Origin: Aphanomyces cochlioides
Lineage: Eukaryota; Oomycota; Saprolegniomycetes; Saprolegniales; Verrucalvaceae
Direction of reading: 5' to 3'
Assembly (NCBI GenBank): GCA_019828595.1
Contig: JAHQRK010000030.1
Coordinates: 730,968 to 794,967 of the forward strand
Length of the DNA: 64,000 nt
Of the stretch, positions 12,601-21,602 are shown piece by piece. The translations under genes and the position numbers were made by a program. The notes beneath the pieces are model-generated. The model was not told the origin of the DNA. It saw only the letters and a list, made by a program, of their open reading frames with translations, and made no database searches. The stretch's first letter is position 1. The number at the start of each line of letters is the position of its first letter.

Positions 12601-13712
12601 GCAGCTTGAATTGTTTTGATACGTGCCATCAAGGACGCACATGGGGCGTTTTGGTAATCCCGAATCAATAAAGCCAAATCCATAGATAATTTCTTGAGAG
12701 GCCTTTGTTGATTTTCGACCAACTCGTCGTGTAGGTATTTTAATTGATTTCGCATGTTGGTGATCATGGTGTCGAAATGTAGACCAACATTTGAGTTTAA
12801 TTGGGTCTTGGTAAGGAAGGTTTCAAGTTGACGAGAGATAATGAATTTGGCCTTGTCATTGTTGAGAACCCATTGTGGTGTTTTCCATGGACCAGGTCCC
12901 ATTGATACTGCTGGACGTTTGGTCAATAATTTGCAGGGAGTGTGGTCAGCATGAGGAATTAGTTCCAGGTGACGAAATTTCAGATGACGTAGGGATGCCA
13001 TAGCAGACGAGATGAAAATATAGTCAAGCCGATTGACAAATTTTGGACTTGTGAAAGCACGTTTCAGTGGATTTTGTTGACGGAAAATGTCAACGAGGTG
13101 TAAATCTTGTAGCCATAGGTTGAGTTCATATGAGCCATGAGTCGCATGAGTCGAAGGACGGCATGAATCTAATGTTGGGGAGAAAATAACGTTAAAGTCG
13201 CCACCAACAATATGAAAAGCTTCGGGTGGAAAATCGCGAGGCAGATCATTAAAAAAATCCACACGGTCGTGATAGTCGTACGGAGCATAGATGTTGTGAA
13301 TAAAAACCGGGATATTGTCCAGAGTGGCCGATATAAGTAAATAACGACCACGGAGGAGAGGTTTGTCCCAAGAGTGGTTTAAATTGGTGCAATTGTCCAG
13401 AGGGCAGTCAGGATGAATAAATGTAGCAAGGCCTCCAGTAGGATGAGAGGTATGGCTGATGGAATAAATTGGCTCCTCGTAGAAGAAAGTGCCTTGTTGG
13501 TTGGTATGTTTTTTCCAGTAGAAATTGATTTTGCCATGGTCGCTGGGGTAAGGCAGTCGAGTTTCTTGGATAAGTGAGATAGAGTTTTTGAGGAGAAAGT
13601 TCTTGAGAAGGTGGTGGAAAGAGTTGGAGAGACCATTTGTGTTGAGAGAAAACAAGCTAATATCCCAGTCGATAATGGCTTGTGGTAGCGCGTTAATTGT
13701 GGTCACGGTCAT
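9627..13712 (-). CDS. LINE-A ORF2: apurinic-like endonuclease / reverse transcriptase
   Basis: This 1,361-residue protein should nick the tRNA target and copy the element RNA from the nick. The N-terminal exonuclease/endonuclease/phosphatase domain (about 15-260) shows SLNTNGLS (23-30), QETR (49-52), GGDFN (170-174), NRLDYIFIS (227-235) and DH (256-257). The reverse transcriptase (about 430-800) shows YRPISLVN, LLDFEKAFD with catalytic D626, QRGVLQGDPLSP and YADD at 725-728. A C-terminal CCHC-type finger begins at C1209 (CxxC, H, C). The ATG is 100 nt after the ORF1 stop and close to the first endonuclease motif. Target specificity probably lies in the endonuclease and the C-terminal region (inference). 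Confidence 0.95.
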   Translation of the reverse strand: MTVTTINALPQAIIDWDISLFSLNTNGLSNSFHHLLKNFLLKNSISLIQETRLPYPSDHGKINFYWKKHTNQQGTFFYEEPIYSISHTSHPTGGLATFIHPDCPLDNCTNLNHSWDKPLLRGRYLLISATLDNIPVFIHNIYAPYDYHDRVDFFNDLPRDFPPEAFHIVGGDFNVIFSPTLDSCRPSTHATHGSYELNLWLQDLHLVDIFRQQNPLKRAFTSPKFVNRLDYIFISSAMASLRHLKFRHLELIPHADHTPCKLLTKRPAVSMGPGPWKTPQWVLNNDKAKFIISRQLETFLTKTQLNSNVGLHFDTMITNMRNQLKYLHDELVENQQRPLKKLSMDLALLIRDYQNAPCASLMARIKTIQAAIHEYHDRKKVLREDTAMQTHLEKAERCTKFHLKPPRTIPLQKSPFKALKMSNGNIASDQQSISSTLHEFYSDLYGDHEAVDKERMAKYLKTLISRRLNIDDKRFIGAPLTANEFYFAIKHSKRNSTPGPNSLPYEILKMFPHEWSLALEMLYYYQINSHSNLAPSQLTSLIVLLYKKDDKLLPKNYRPISLVNIDVKILTMVLAERMQRIIQSIVHPDQTGFIRGRSIQTNLLRLEDLNHFMKFYSSESIVALLDFEKAFDRVNHSYLLATLKEFNFPPSFLNMVKVLYSNRRGRIIVNGHLSNPFKIQRGVLQGDPLSPLLFVLALEPMCLAIRKRKDLGIRIGHHTHTGSYYADDSQLYSKNTSTLQLQLDIVKKFCDISGFKLNLSKTELLTHANLPPDLAPLAITDDKPAKSLGLLISPNITATTRLNSLLEKLVSRTQLWSYRARTLPGKVTILRSICFPVLWYQLQFIPIDKEYAKLFDKVAKQFIHGDTIDPYSTQRYLHQFNSDIIFLPKAQGGLGFKSSTHWWSKLHRVMTFKCFKLLLAPPHNSYGQTKLPAWLSIGEYLLSRAFSPWGNFYDLLFMSPHSSMYKAISHQDKVPPLWSAFTRLWLSLSPTPLKFPTVQVDGNFPLWHNQFLPLEKTVFEHCYPKTYDYAVSLAKLNFTHVRHLLDENGNLMDRKILLDWIKSQCSRRHLATPDHKWWYALHGRLKSILPSPPEDTEINFRQPTPYRQTATEITWAGNFKDGFLPFIDATLDDLTHEFKSKSAQEVLPTAHLLVPSDFYAHKENIKVVAFYRQPKFILPTYSAFIYRLLIRALPLRYKFKYSDDIPNTCIFCHEVETYKHFTLDCPYTRACWSPFKSMARSLNFTWPTTMEKIFFSPIALQDKDLQAGFNLLWPIFLSCIWYTIWKTRCDRIYRPDLPNKTPMTISSLAGHIIKRHLYQVNRASLDDSTKASLTSVLHSLHQNEWFSAQILPQSQNETLEP

Positions 13713-13812
13713 GATTAATATTTGGGTTTTGATTTTTTGACTTCAAGTCGTTGTGTTGGTTTGGGTCGGGGTGTGGTGATTGTGGTTTTAATTGATTTTG
13801 TGTGTTGGCGAG

Positions 13813-16338
13813 TCAATTGGAGTCTGCATTGTCACCATCGCCAAGTTCTTTGTAGTCGAGTTCAGGAGCCTTTTCGTCCGGAAGTAAAGTTAACAAGGCA
13901 TCAGTATCCGAGTCAAAACACTTCGTAGGGTCAATTGTTTGGAGTGCCAGATCTTTCACAATATGGCTCAACTCTTCTTCAATTTTATGATGTTGCACCA
14001 GGTTTCCAGCAGCAGGACTGGAAATTAATTTAATCAAGGAGGCGTCCGTGATTAAATTGCAATTGGGCCAACGGTGGACTTTGTCTTTCAGGCACAGATT
14101 AATATACTCATCGTTCGTATAAGCTTCAGGTGCTCTGTTGGACAGAAATAGATCGATTGCTGCTAGAGATCTTCTCATGTGGTAGTCTTCGTCATTTGGA
14201 CACAAACTTTGGAATAGATTTGTGGGGCTGTAATTTTCAGGAGGAGGATGGCCATGCTGTTTTTGGTAGTACGAGGTAAATCGTTCTTCATCAATAGCTT
14301 GCATGGGATTTTCTCCAGCCATTAAACGTATAATTCCTCTCGAGGCAATTAAATTGGATGCGATTTTGCGAGATTTTGGGTCCATATAGATATTTCCAAT
14401 AAAGCCAGGTTGGTTGAGGGTTTCATCATGAAATACCAATGGGTTGGTAGATTCATTCAGTTTTTTCTTCAGCTCTGTGATTTGAGCCTTCACTTTGGCT
14501 CCTGCTGGTTTCGTAGAGGCTGGAATTTTTTTGGGTATCGTTGATTTTGGGGACGAAGCAGGACGTTTTTTGGGCGTGTCGGTAGGAACGATATCAAGAT
14601 GGAATCGAGGAACCGTTGTGCCTGATGTTGTCACGTCAGAGTCGTCTGAGCTGAGGATAGCGAATCGATTTTGTGTTGGAATCGAGGTAGCTGATATTTT
14701 GTATTGGGGACCTTGAATAAAACCGGCTCGAGTTGGTTTAAATTCGTCCTGGGATAAATTGGGTTTGTCTGTGAGAATAATATTATTCTCGCTCGAGCCC
14801 TTGGGTGATTGTGGAGGATTTAATATCTTCTTGGGTTGAGCTACCATTTCTTCCTCTTCGATATTTGATTTCTCCTCTTGTTCCATGTCCACATCGCTTG
14901 ACAGGTCGACAAAGTTTTCCTTGCCATTTTGATTTTCCTTGGGATCGGCATTAGGGGATTCGGAGTTTCCAGTTGTGCCAGTATTTTCCTTCGGGGTGTT
15001 GGGTGGTTGGTTTTCTGTCGATGGATTTTCGGGAGCATCAATTTTTTCCTCTGTAGCGTTTTCCTCGACATGGTCTGTATTCTTTTTAGCGTCGTCTTTT
15101 TGTTTGGCTTTTTCCAGTCTAGCTTGAACGCTGGGAGGGACCGTTTGATTGAGGGACCGAATTTTATGTTGAAAAACATAAACTTGGTTTTGGATCTCGA
15201 TTTCTCTCAGAGGCTCGCCTCCATCATCTGGTACCAATGCCAAAGGAGGAGTTTCGGAGTCAAAAAGGACTCGAAATTGGGTCGAGCGTAATAAATTGTC
15301 AGTACTGGGGTTAAAACCAACAATGACGCAGTGAGTGAGCTCTTCCAACTTTTTCAAAATCGCTTTTTGAATATCGTGATCCACCAGGTTGTTGAAAGTA
15401 ATAAAATAAAGTTTCGAGTGGGGAGAATATTCAGGCACAGTAAATTCTTGTTTTCCCAGACGAAGGGAGGTTCCACAAGTTTTGCGCAATAGATCATCGT
15501 CATAAAACGTCAAAGAGAGAGTAGTCGGGTTTTTCTTGTGGAACAGAATTTCCTTGAATTTCGATTCCCAAAGCGTACCCGGGTTTTGGGTAATTAAATT
15601 CGCTCGGATTTGGTAGTCCTTGACTTGACGGAATGCTTCTCCCAGAGGAATGTCCACAGTGCAAGCCTTCGAGGATGGAGTTTTCAAGATGTCTTCAATG
15701 AATTCATCCATAGCAGTAGGGTTTTGGCGGAATTCTCGAGCTTGTCGAATTAATTCTTCCAATTCAGAGTCGTCAATGGGATGCCCACCAGTGTTGCGAA
15801 CCAATTGGGTTTTCACATGGCGGGCTCCTTCCCAGACATTATTTTTCTTCGAGTTGGTTTTTTTGCCTTCGTTGTTGGACGAAGCTTGTTTTTTGGGGTT
15901 GGAGGGTTTGGCAGGAGAGTTTGTCCCATCTTTGGAGGGATTTTTCGAATTAGGTAAAACTCGTCCATGAGGGGTGCCGTCAGGATGGGTAATATTCTCC
16001 CCAGGCTTGTCAGAATCCTTGGGTAATTTGCCACCATTGGCGTCAGAGGCAGGTTTTTCGTTGGAACCATTAATATCCATACCCATTCCTGCATCATCGG
16101 GTCCATTTTTTTTGTCCATATTTGGACCAGTGTCACCACCTAAGTCAACACCATCTTGGTTGGAAACATTTTCCTTACGAAGAGAGTCGGACGCAGCGGC
16201 GCTGTTCCTAGAGGAAGGAGGTTTTTCAGCGGCTTCTCGGCTCGGACCGGGCGTCGCTTGGCTAGAGTCAGGCGTCGATTCACGTTGAGCGAATCGAGAC
16301 ACCGTCGAAAGGATGGTTTTTTCCGCGCTAGAGGCCAT
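13813..16338 (-). CDS. LINE-A ORF1: gag-like RNA-binding protein
   Basis: This 841-residue protein precedes ORF2 and starts about 80 nt from the element 5' end. Residues 1-165 are rich in S, P, N, K and D and look disordered. Residues 170-300 are charged and helical. Residues 309-395 alternate strands and helices (KLYFITFNN, DIQKAILKKLEEL, CVIVGF, QFRVLFDS, QVYVFQHK) in a pattern like an RRM. Residues 400-560 are acidic and low in complexity. A folded-looking C-terminal part (about 640-800) follows. I found no CCHC knuckle. By position it should coat the element RNA. The RRM call is inference from the pattern only; LINE-B ORF1 shows a similar order at 316-400. Confidence 0.8.
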   Translation of the reverse strand: MASSAEKTILSTVSRFAQRESTPDSSQATPGPSREAAEKPPSSRNSAAASDSLRKENVSNQDGVDLGGDTGPNMDKKNGPDDAGMGMDINGSNEKPASDANGGKLPKDSDKPGENITHPDGTPHGRVLPNSKNPSKDGTNSPAKPSNPKKQASSNNEGKKTNSKKNNVWEGARHVKTQLVRNTGGHPIDDSELEELIRQAREFRQNPTAMDEFIEDILKTPSSKACTVDIPLGEAFRQVKDYQIRANLITQNPGTLWESKFKEILFHKKNPTTLSLTFYDDDLLRKTCGTSLRLGKQEFTVPEYSPHSKLYFITFNNLVDHDIQKAILKKLEELTHCVIVGFNPSTDNLLRSTQFRVLFDSETPPLALVPDDGGEPLREIEIQNQVYVFQHKIRSLNQTVPPSVQARLEKAKQKDDAKKNTDHVEENATEEKIDAPENPSTENQPPNTPKENTGTTGNSESPNADPKENQNGKENFVDLSSDVDMEQEEKSNIEEEEMVAQPKKILNPPQSPKGSSENNIILTDKPNLSQDEFKPTRAGFIQGPQYKISATSIPTQNRFAILSSDDSDVTTSGTTVPRFHLDIVPTDTPKKRPASSPKSTIPKKIPASTKPAGAKVKAQITELKKKLNESTNPLVFHDETLNQPGFIGNIYMDPKSRKIASNLIASRGIIRLMAGENPMQAIDEERFTSYYQKQHGHPPPENYSPTNLFQSLCPNDEDYHMRRSLAAIDLFLSNRAPEAYTNDEYINLCLKDKVHRWPNCNLITDASLIKLISSPAAGNLVQHHKIEEELSHIVKDLALQTIDPTKCFDSDTDALLTLLPDEKAPELDYKELGDGDNADSN

Positions 16339-16418
16339 GACGTTGTCGAAAGCACCTAAAAAGCAAGATTTTCCGTTGGGGGGCTGTGGTAGTTTAACCT
16401 ACAAAGCAAAAACGAAAG

Positions 16419-16462
16419 TCCCGCATGCTAAGCGGGCGCTCTACCATCTGAGCTACATCCCC
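16419..16462 (-). pseudogene. tRNA-Ala 5' part, split by LINE-A copy 1
   Basis: This piece holds tRNA nt 1-44 (acceptor 5' strand, D arm with the pol III A box, anticodon arm), directly upstream of the LINE-A 5' end and in the same sense. The B box is now 9.2 kb away. Confidence 0.95.
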
Positions 16463-17099
16463 TTCTTAGCGCTTCTAAAGCCAGACACACTTGCAGATTC
16501 ATTTCATCTGTGGACGCACATTTTGTCCACTTCGCCTTGTCCACAAGAGTGTCCTCGGTCAGTCTCCAACTTTCCATTTCATTCACTTTGTTCACTACAT
16601 TCCAACTGTCGTGTATAATCATATTGTTGAAAGGATGGATCTCTTTCTGTTCTAAATCTCGGTACGAAAGTCGTTTTTTGGCCATAACTTTATCAATTCT
16701 GCTCCGATTTGCATGAAACCAGTTGCAAACGATAGGTTTTGATCATACCTATCGTTTGGCACCGGTGGCGTGGCAAAAGAACGATTTACGCCCGAGTTAT
16801 GCGCAAAAAACGACTTTTACGCGCAAACAGGTTGTCCAAAGGATGTGCATGTCTTTCGTTTAATATATTTGACATCCGTTATCCATACGAACAGCCAACG
16901 CTCTCACGACTCGTGTCATTGAAACAATAGTTCATCATGATTGGAATTCATTCCTGGACATTCAAATATTCAAATACAGGTTGTAGGAATGTATAAAAAC
17001 CGGAAGGACGAAATTAGTGTGTGTGTCCAGAAGTGATAAAAGTTAAAACGTAGTGGAGAAGCAGGGTATCGATCCCTGTACCTCCCGCATGCTAAGCGG

Positions 17100-17455
17100 T
17101 TTATTGAGTATATTACCTAGGTTATAGTGGATATGAACTACTTTAACTCAGCTGGACCAGGTCTAACGGCTTTGTCTTGATAGTTCTACCTTTTCGGTAG
17201 TACAGCGATTCGACACGTTTTTACAGAACGGCCACATTAAACTGACACTTTCATTCCGGTAACCGCTTCCGGACAATCCTTCTCTTGTAAGTTCGAGGCG
17301 CACTTAAGTTTCCCGATCACATACATCCCATTAAATACCGTGCTTTCGGACAGGGGGTGGAGGGGTTGCAAATCCCTCGTCCTAGCCCGGGATCGAACCG
17401 GTGACCTCTCGCTTACGAAGCGTGTGCTCTACCACTGAGCCAATTTCCCCCCCTC
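17100..17455 (-). mobile_element. SINE-A copy 1 (tRNA-Thr-headed SINE)
   Basis: This 356-bp element lies in the tRNA anticodon arm in sense with the tRNA. Its 5' head resembles tRNA-Thr. The body includes a CTACC-GAAAA-GGTAG hairpin (17192-17206). The 3' end reads TAATATACTCAATAAA, matching the LINE-A terminus in all but two bases. It has no ORF. It shares target, orientation and duplication length with LINE-A, so it is probably mobilised by LINE-A ORF2. Confidence 0.9.
17378..17449 (-). promoter_or_regulatory. SINE-A head: tRNA-Thr (CGT)-like pol III promoter
   Basis: The minus strand shows an A box TGGCTCAGTGG (17432-17442), anticodon loop TTCGTAA (anticodon CGT, threonine) and a B box GGTTCGATCCC (17389-17399) close to consensus. 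The D, anticodon and T arms fold, but the 3' acceptor strand does not pair with the 5' strand. It is therefore a SINE promoter head rather than a working tRNA gene. The same head occurs in copies 2 and 3. Confidence 0.75.
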
Positions 17456-18090
17456 TCCCGCATGCTAAGCGGGCGCTCTACCATCTGAGCTACATCCCCT
17501 TCTTAGCGCTTCTAAAGCCAGACACACTTGCAGATTCATTTCATCTGTGGACGCACATTTTGTCCACTTCGCCTTGTCCACAAGAGTGTCCTCGGTCAGT
17601 CTCCAACTTTCCATTTCATTCACTTTGTTCACTACATTCCAACTGTCGTGTATAATCATATTGTTGAAAGGATGGATCTCTTTCTGTTCTAAATCTCGGT
17701 ACGAAAGTCGTTTTTTGGCCATAACTTTATCAATTCTGCTCCGATTTGCATGAAACCAGTTGCAAACGATAGGTTTTGATCATACCTATCGTTTGGCACC
17801 GGTGGCGTGGCAAAAGAACGATTTACGCCCGAGTTATGCGCAAAAAACGACTTTTACGCGCAAACAGGTTGTCCAAAGGATGTGCATGTCTTTCGTTTAA
17901 TATATTTGACATCCGTTATCCATACGAACAGCCAACGCTCTCACGACTCGTGTCATTGAAACAATAGTTCATCATGATTGGAATTCATTCCTGGACATTC
18001 AAATATTCAAATACAGGTTGTAGGAATGTATAAAAACCGGAAGGACGAAATTAGTGTGTGTGTCCAGAAGTGATAAAAGTTAAAACGTAG

Positions 18091-18538
18091 TGGAGAAGCA
18101 GGGTATCGATCCCTGTACCTCCCGCATGCTAAGCGGTTTATTGAGTATATTACCTAGGTTATAGTGGATATGAACTACTTTAACTCAGCTGGACCAGGTC
18201 TAACGGCTTTGTCTTGATAGTTCTACCTTTTCGGTAGTACAGCGATTCGACACGTTTTTACAGAACGGCCACATTAAACTGACACTTTCATTCCGGTAAC
18301 CGCTTCCGGACAATCCTTCTCTTGTAAGTTCGAGGCGCACTTAAGTTTCCCGATCACATACATCCCATTAAATACCGTGCTTTCGGACAGGGGGGGTGGA
18401 GGGGTTGCAAATCCCTCGTCCTAGCCCGGGATCGAACCGGTGACCTCTCGCTTACGAAGCGTGTGCTCTACCACTGAGCCAATTTCCCCCCCTCTCCCGC
18501 ATGCTAAGCGGGCGCTCTACCATCTGAGCTACATCCCC
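18091..18538 (-). pseudogene. tRNA-Ala split by SINE-A copy 2
   Basis: The 3' part is 18091-18136 and the 5' part 18495-18538. Confidence 0.93.
18137..18494 (-). mobile_element. SINE-A copy 2
   Basis: This 358-bp copy differs from copy 1 mainly by two extra bases in a G tract near 18391. It was probably made by duplication of the whole unit, not by a fresh insertion. Confidence 0.9.
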
Positions 18539-19129
18539 TTCTTAGCGCTTCTAAAGCCAGACACACTTGCAGATTCATTTCATCTGTGGACGCACATTTT
18601 GTCCACTTCGCCTTGTCCACAAGAGTGTCCTCGGTCAGTCTCCAACTTTCCATTTCATTCACTTTGTTCACTACATTCCAACTGTCGTGTATAATCATAT
18701 TGTTGAAAGGATGGATCTCTTTCTGTTCTAAATCTCGGTACGAAAGTCGTTTTTTGGCCATAACTTTATCAATTCTGCTCCGATTTGCATGAAACCAGTT
18801 GCAAACGATAGGTTTTGATCATACCTATCGTTTGGCACCGGTGGCGTGGCAAAAGAACGATTTACGCCCGAGTTATGCGCAAAAAACGACTTTTACGCGC
18901 AAACAGGTTGTCCAAAGGATGTGCATGTCTTTCGTTTAATATATTTGACATCCGTTATCCATACGAACAGCCAACGCTCTCACGACTCGTGTCATTGAAA
19001 CAATAGTTCATCATGATTGGAATTCATTCCTGGACATTCAAATATTCAAATACAGGTTGTAGGAATGTATAAAAACCGGAAGGACGAAATTAGTGTGTGT
19101 GTCCAGAAGTGATAAAAGTTAAAACGTAG

Positions 19130-19577
19130 TGGAGAAGCAGGGTATCGATCCCTGTACCTCCCGCATGCTAAGCGGTTTATTGAGTATATTACCTAGGTTA
19201 TAGTGGATATGAACTACTTTAACTCAGCTGGACCAGGTCTAACGGCTTTGTCTTGATAGTTCTACCTTTTCGGTAGTACAGCGATTCGACACGTTTTTAC
19301 AGAACGGCCACATTAAACTGACACTTTCATTCCGGTAACCGCTTCCGGACAATCCTTCTCTTGTAAGTTCGAGGCGCACTTAAGTTTCCCGATCACATAC
19401 ATCCCATTAAATACCGTGCTTTCGGACAGGGGGGGTGGAGGGGTTGCAAATCCCTCGTCCTAGCCCGGGATCGAACCGGTGACCTCTCGCTTACGAAGCG
19501 TGTGCTCTACCACTGAGCCAATTTCCCCCCCTCTCCCGCATGCTAAGCGGGCGCTCTACCATCTGAGCTACATCCCC
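19130..19577 (-). pseudogene. tRNA-Ala split by SINE-A copy 3
   Basis: The 3' part is 19130-19175 and the 5' part 19534-19577. Confidence 0.93.
19176..19533 (-). mobile_element. SINE-A copy 3
   Basis: This 358-bp copy appears identical to copy 2 and lies exactly 1039 bp after it. Confidence 0.9.
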
Positions 19578-20168
19578 TTCTTAGCGCTTCTAAAGCCAGA
19601 CACACTTGCAGATTCATTTCATCTGTGGACGCACATTTTGTCCACTTCGCCTTGTCCACAAGAGTGTCCTCGGTCAGTCTCCAACTTTCCATTTCATTCA
19701 CTTTGTTCACTACATTCCAACTGTCGTGTATAATCATATTGTTGAAAGGATGGATCTCTTTCTGTTCTAAATCTCGGTACGAAAGTCGTTTTTTGGCCAT
19801 AACTTTATCAATTCTGCTCCGATTTGCATGAAACCAGTTGCAAACGATAGGTTTTGATCATACCTATCGTTTGGCACCGGTGGCGTGGCAAAAGAACGAT
19901 TTACGCCCGAGTTATGCGCAAAAAACGACTTTTACGCGCAAACAGGTTGTCCAAAGGATGTGCATGTCTTTCGTTTAATATATTTGACATCCGTTATCCA
20001 TACGAACAGCCAACGCTCTCACGACTCGTGTCATTGAAACAATAGTTCATCATGATTGGAATTCATTCCTGGACATTCAAATATTCAAATACAGGTTGTA
20101 GGAATGTATAAAAACCGGAAGGACGAAATTAGTGTGTGTGTCCAGAAGTGATAAAAGTTAAAACGTAG

Positions 20169-20241
20169 TGGAGAAGCAGGGTATCGATCCCTGTACCTCC
20201 CGCATGCTAAGCGGGCGCTCTACCATCTGAGCTACATCCCC
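20169..20241 (-). tRNA. tRNA-Ala (AGC), array copy
   Basis: Uninterrupted copy with the same sequence as 504-576. Confidence 0.92.
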
Positions 20242-20832
20242 TTCTTAGCGCTTCTAAAGCCAGACACACTTGCAGATTCATTTCATCTGTGGACGCACAT
20301 TTTGTCCACTTCGCCTTGTCCACAAGAGTGTCCTCGGTCAGTCTCCAACTTTCCATTTCATTCACTTTGTTCACTACATTCCAACTGTCGTGTATAATCA
20401 TATTGTTGAAAGGATGGATCTCTTTCTGTTCTAAATCTCGGTACGAAAGTCGTTTTTTGGCCATAACTTTATCAATTCTGCTCCGATTTGCATGAAACCA
20501 GTTGCAAACGATAGGTTTTGATCATACCTATCGTTTGGCACCGGTGGCGTGGCAAAAGAACGATTTACGCCCGAGTTATGCGCAAAAAACGACTTTTACG
20601 CGCAAACAGGTTGTCCAAAGGATGTGCATGTCTTTCGTTTAATATATTTGACATCCGTTATCCATACGAACAGCCAACGCTCTCACGACTCGTGTCATTG
20701 AAACAATAGTTCATCATGATTGGAATTCATTCCTGGACATTCAAATATTCAAATACAGGTTGTAGGAATGTATAAAAACCGGAAGGACGAAATTAGTGTG
20801 TGTGTCCAGAAGTGATAAAAGTTAAAACGTAG

Positions 20833-21058
20833 TGGAGAAGCAGGGTATCGATCCCTGTACCTCCCGCATGCTAAGCGGTTTATTGAGTATATTACCTAGG
20901 TTATAGTGGATATGAACTACTTTAACTCAGCTGGACCAGGTCTAACGGCTTTGTCTTGATAGTTCTACCTTTTCGGTAGTACAGCGATTCGACACGTTTT
21001 TACAGAACGGCCACTCCCGCATGCTAAGCGGGCGCTCTACCATCTGAGCTACATCCCC
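20833..21058 (-). pseudogene. tRNA-Ala split by truncated SINE-A copy 4
   Basis: The 3' part is 20833-20878 and the 5' part 21015-21058. A LINE-B fragment abuts the 5' end of the 5' part, so this tRNA was hit at both target positions. Confidence 0.93.
20879..21014 (-). mobile_element. SINE-A copy 4, 5'-truncated
   Basis: Only the 3' 136 bp of SINE-A are present; the tRNA-like head is missing. It is flanked by the 17-nt duplication. Truncation at the 5' end is typical of incomplete target-primed reverse transcription. Confidence 0.9.
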
Positions 21059-21585
21059 TTCAATTTCGATTGGACTGCCATCACCAACATCGACCGCTTT
21101 CAAGTCAACGAACGCGGTAGCCAGCTTCAAGACATACTGTTTGTGCTCTGGGCTCTTCTGTGTGCTTCCAACCTTCACTATATTTGGACAACGCACAACG
21201 CCGCCAAGTTCGAATCGAAGGAGCCGCCTCCGCCAGAAATTTGGCAAGAAGTCAGCTTCATCCGATGGCATGCATCGATCCGCAGATGGCTTCGCCTCCA
21301 AGAATGACAGCCCTCAACGAGTGGAAGCAATTTCAGCAATCAATACTTTGCATAGACAACCTGTCTATCGCCCACTGGTAGCCAAGTACCCGACTTTGCT
21401 CGCGCTCCAACCTTCAGCCCCAAATTAACAAGCCCCAAGTATTTATTCAACAAGTCAAAAATCGCTGTACTCCAAAGCCCAAAGTAGAAAATCTGCTGAA
21501 GCATTTGGAAGTGGGATGAGCCGTTAGTAGGCAATATTAGTATTAGTAGATATTGAAAGTCTATTAATATACCTCCCCATTGCAG
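21059..21585 (+). mobile_element. LINE-B1 3' fragment 1
   Basis: This piece matches 27331-27858 of the longer LINE-B1: the last ~120 codons of ORF2 plus the 3' UTR. It is inserted at the tRNA 5' end opposite to the tRNA sense. The duplication TGAGCTACATCCCC plus TTC occurs at 21045-21061 and 21586-21602. A 2-nt deletion near 21305 breaks the ORF2 frame. Confidence 0.92.
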
Positions 21586-21602
21586 TGAGCTACATCCCCT
21601 TC
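21586..21602 (-). repeat. Target-site duplication: copy of tRNA 5' end
   Basis: This is the right-hand duplicate of the first 14 nt of tRNA-Ala plus 3 nt of flank, left by the LINE-B1 insertion. The array flank resumes after it. Confidence 0.9.

Larger units (their letters stand above)
7190..16418 (-). mobile_element. LINE-A copy 1: full-length non-LTR retrotransposon in a tRNA-Ala gene
   Basis: This 9,229-bp element lies in the same orientation as the split tRNA. Reading 5' to 3' on the minus strand it has an ~80-nt 5' UTR, ORF1, a 100-nt gap, ORF2 and a 2.4-kb 3' UTR. There are no LTRs and no poly(A). It is flanked by a 17-nt duplication of the tRNA anticodon arm, CCGCTTAGCATGCGGGA, which marks the insertion by target-primed reverse transcription. 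Both ORFs are open from end to end, so this copy could be active. The layout and protein motifs fit an APE-type LINE of the L1/Tx1 kind, but clade placement needs a tree. Confidence 0.95.
17054..17499 (-). pseudogene. tRNA-Ala split by SINE-A copy 1
   Basis: The 3' part is 17054-17099 and the 5' part 17456-17499, with the 17-nt anticodon-arm duplication at 17083-17099 and 17456-17472. Confidence 0.93.

Noticed and set aside
17378..17449. A functional tRNA-Thr gene
   Set aside because: The arms and anticodon are good, but the 3' acceptor strand does not pair, and the sequence is the head of a transposed unit with target duplications. A SINE promoter fits better.
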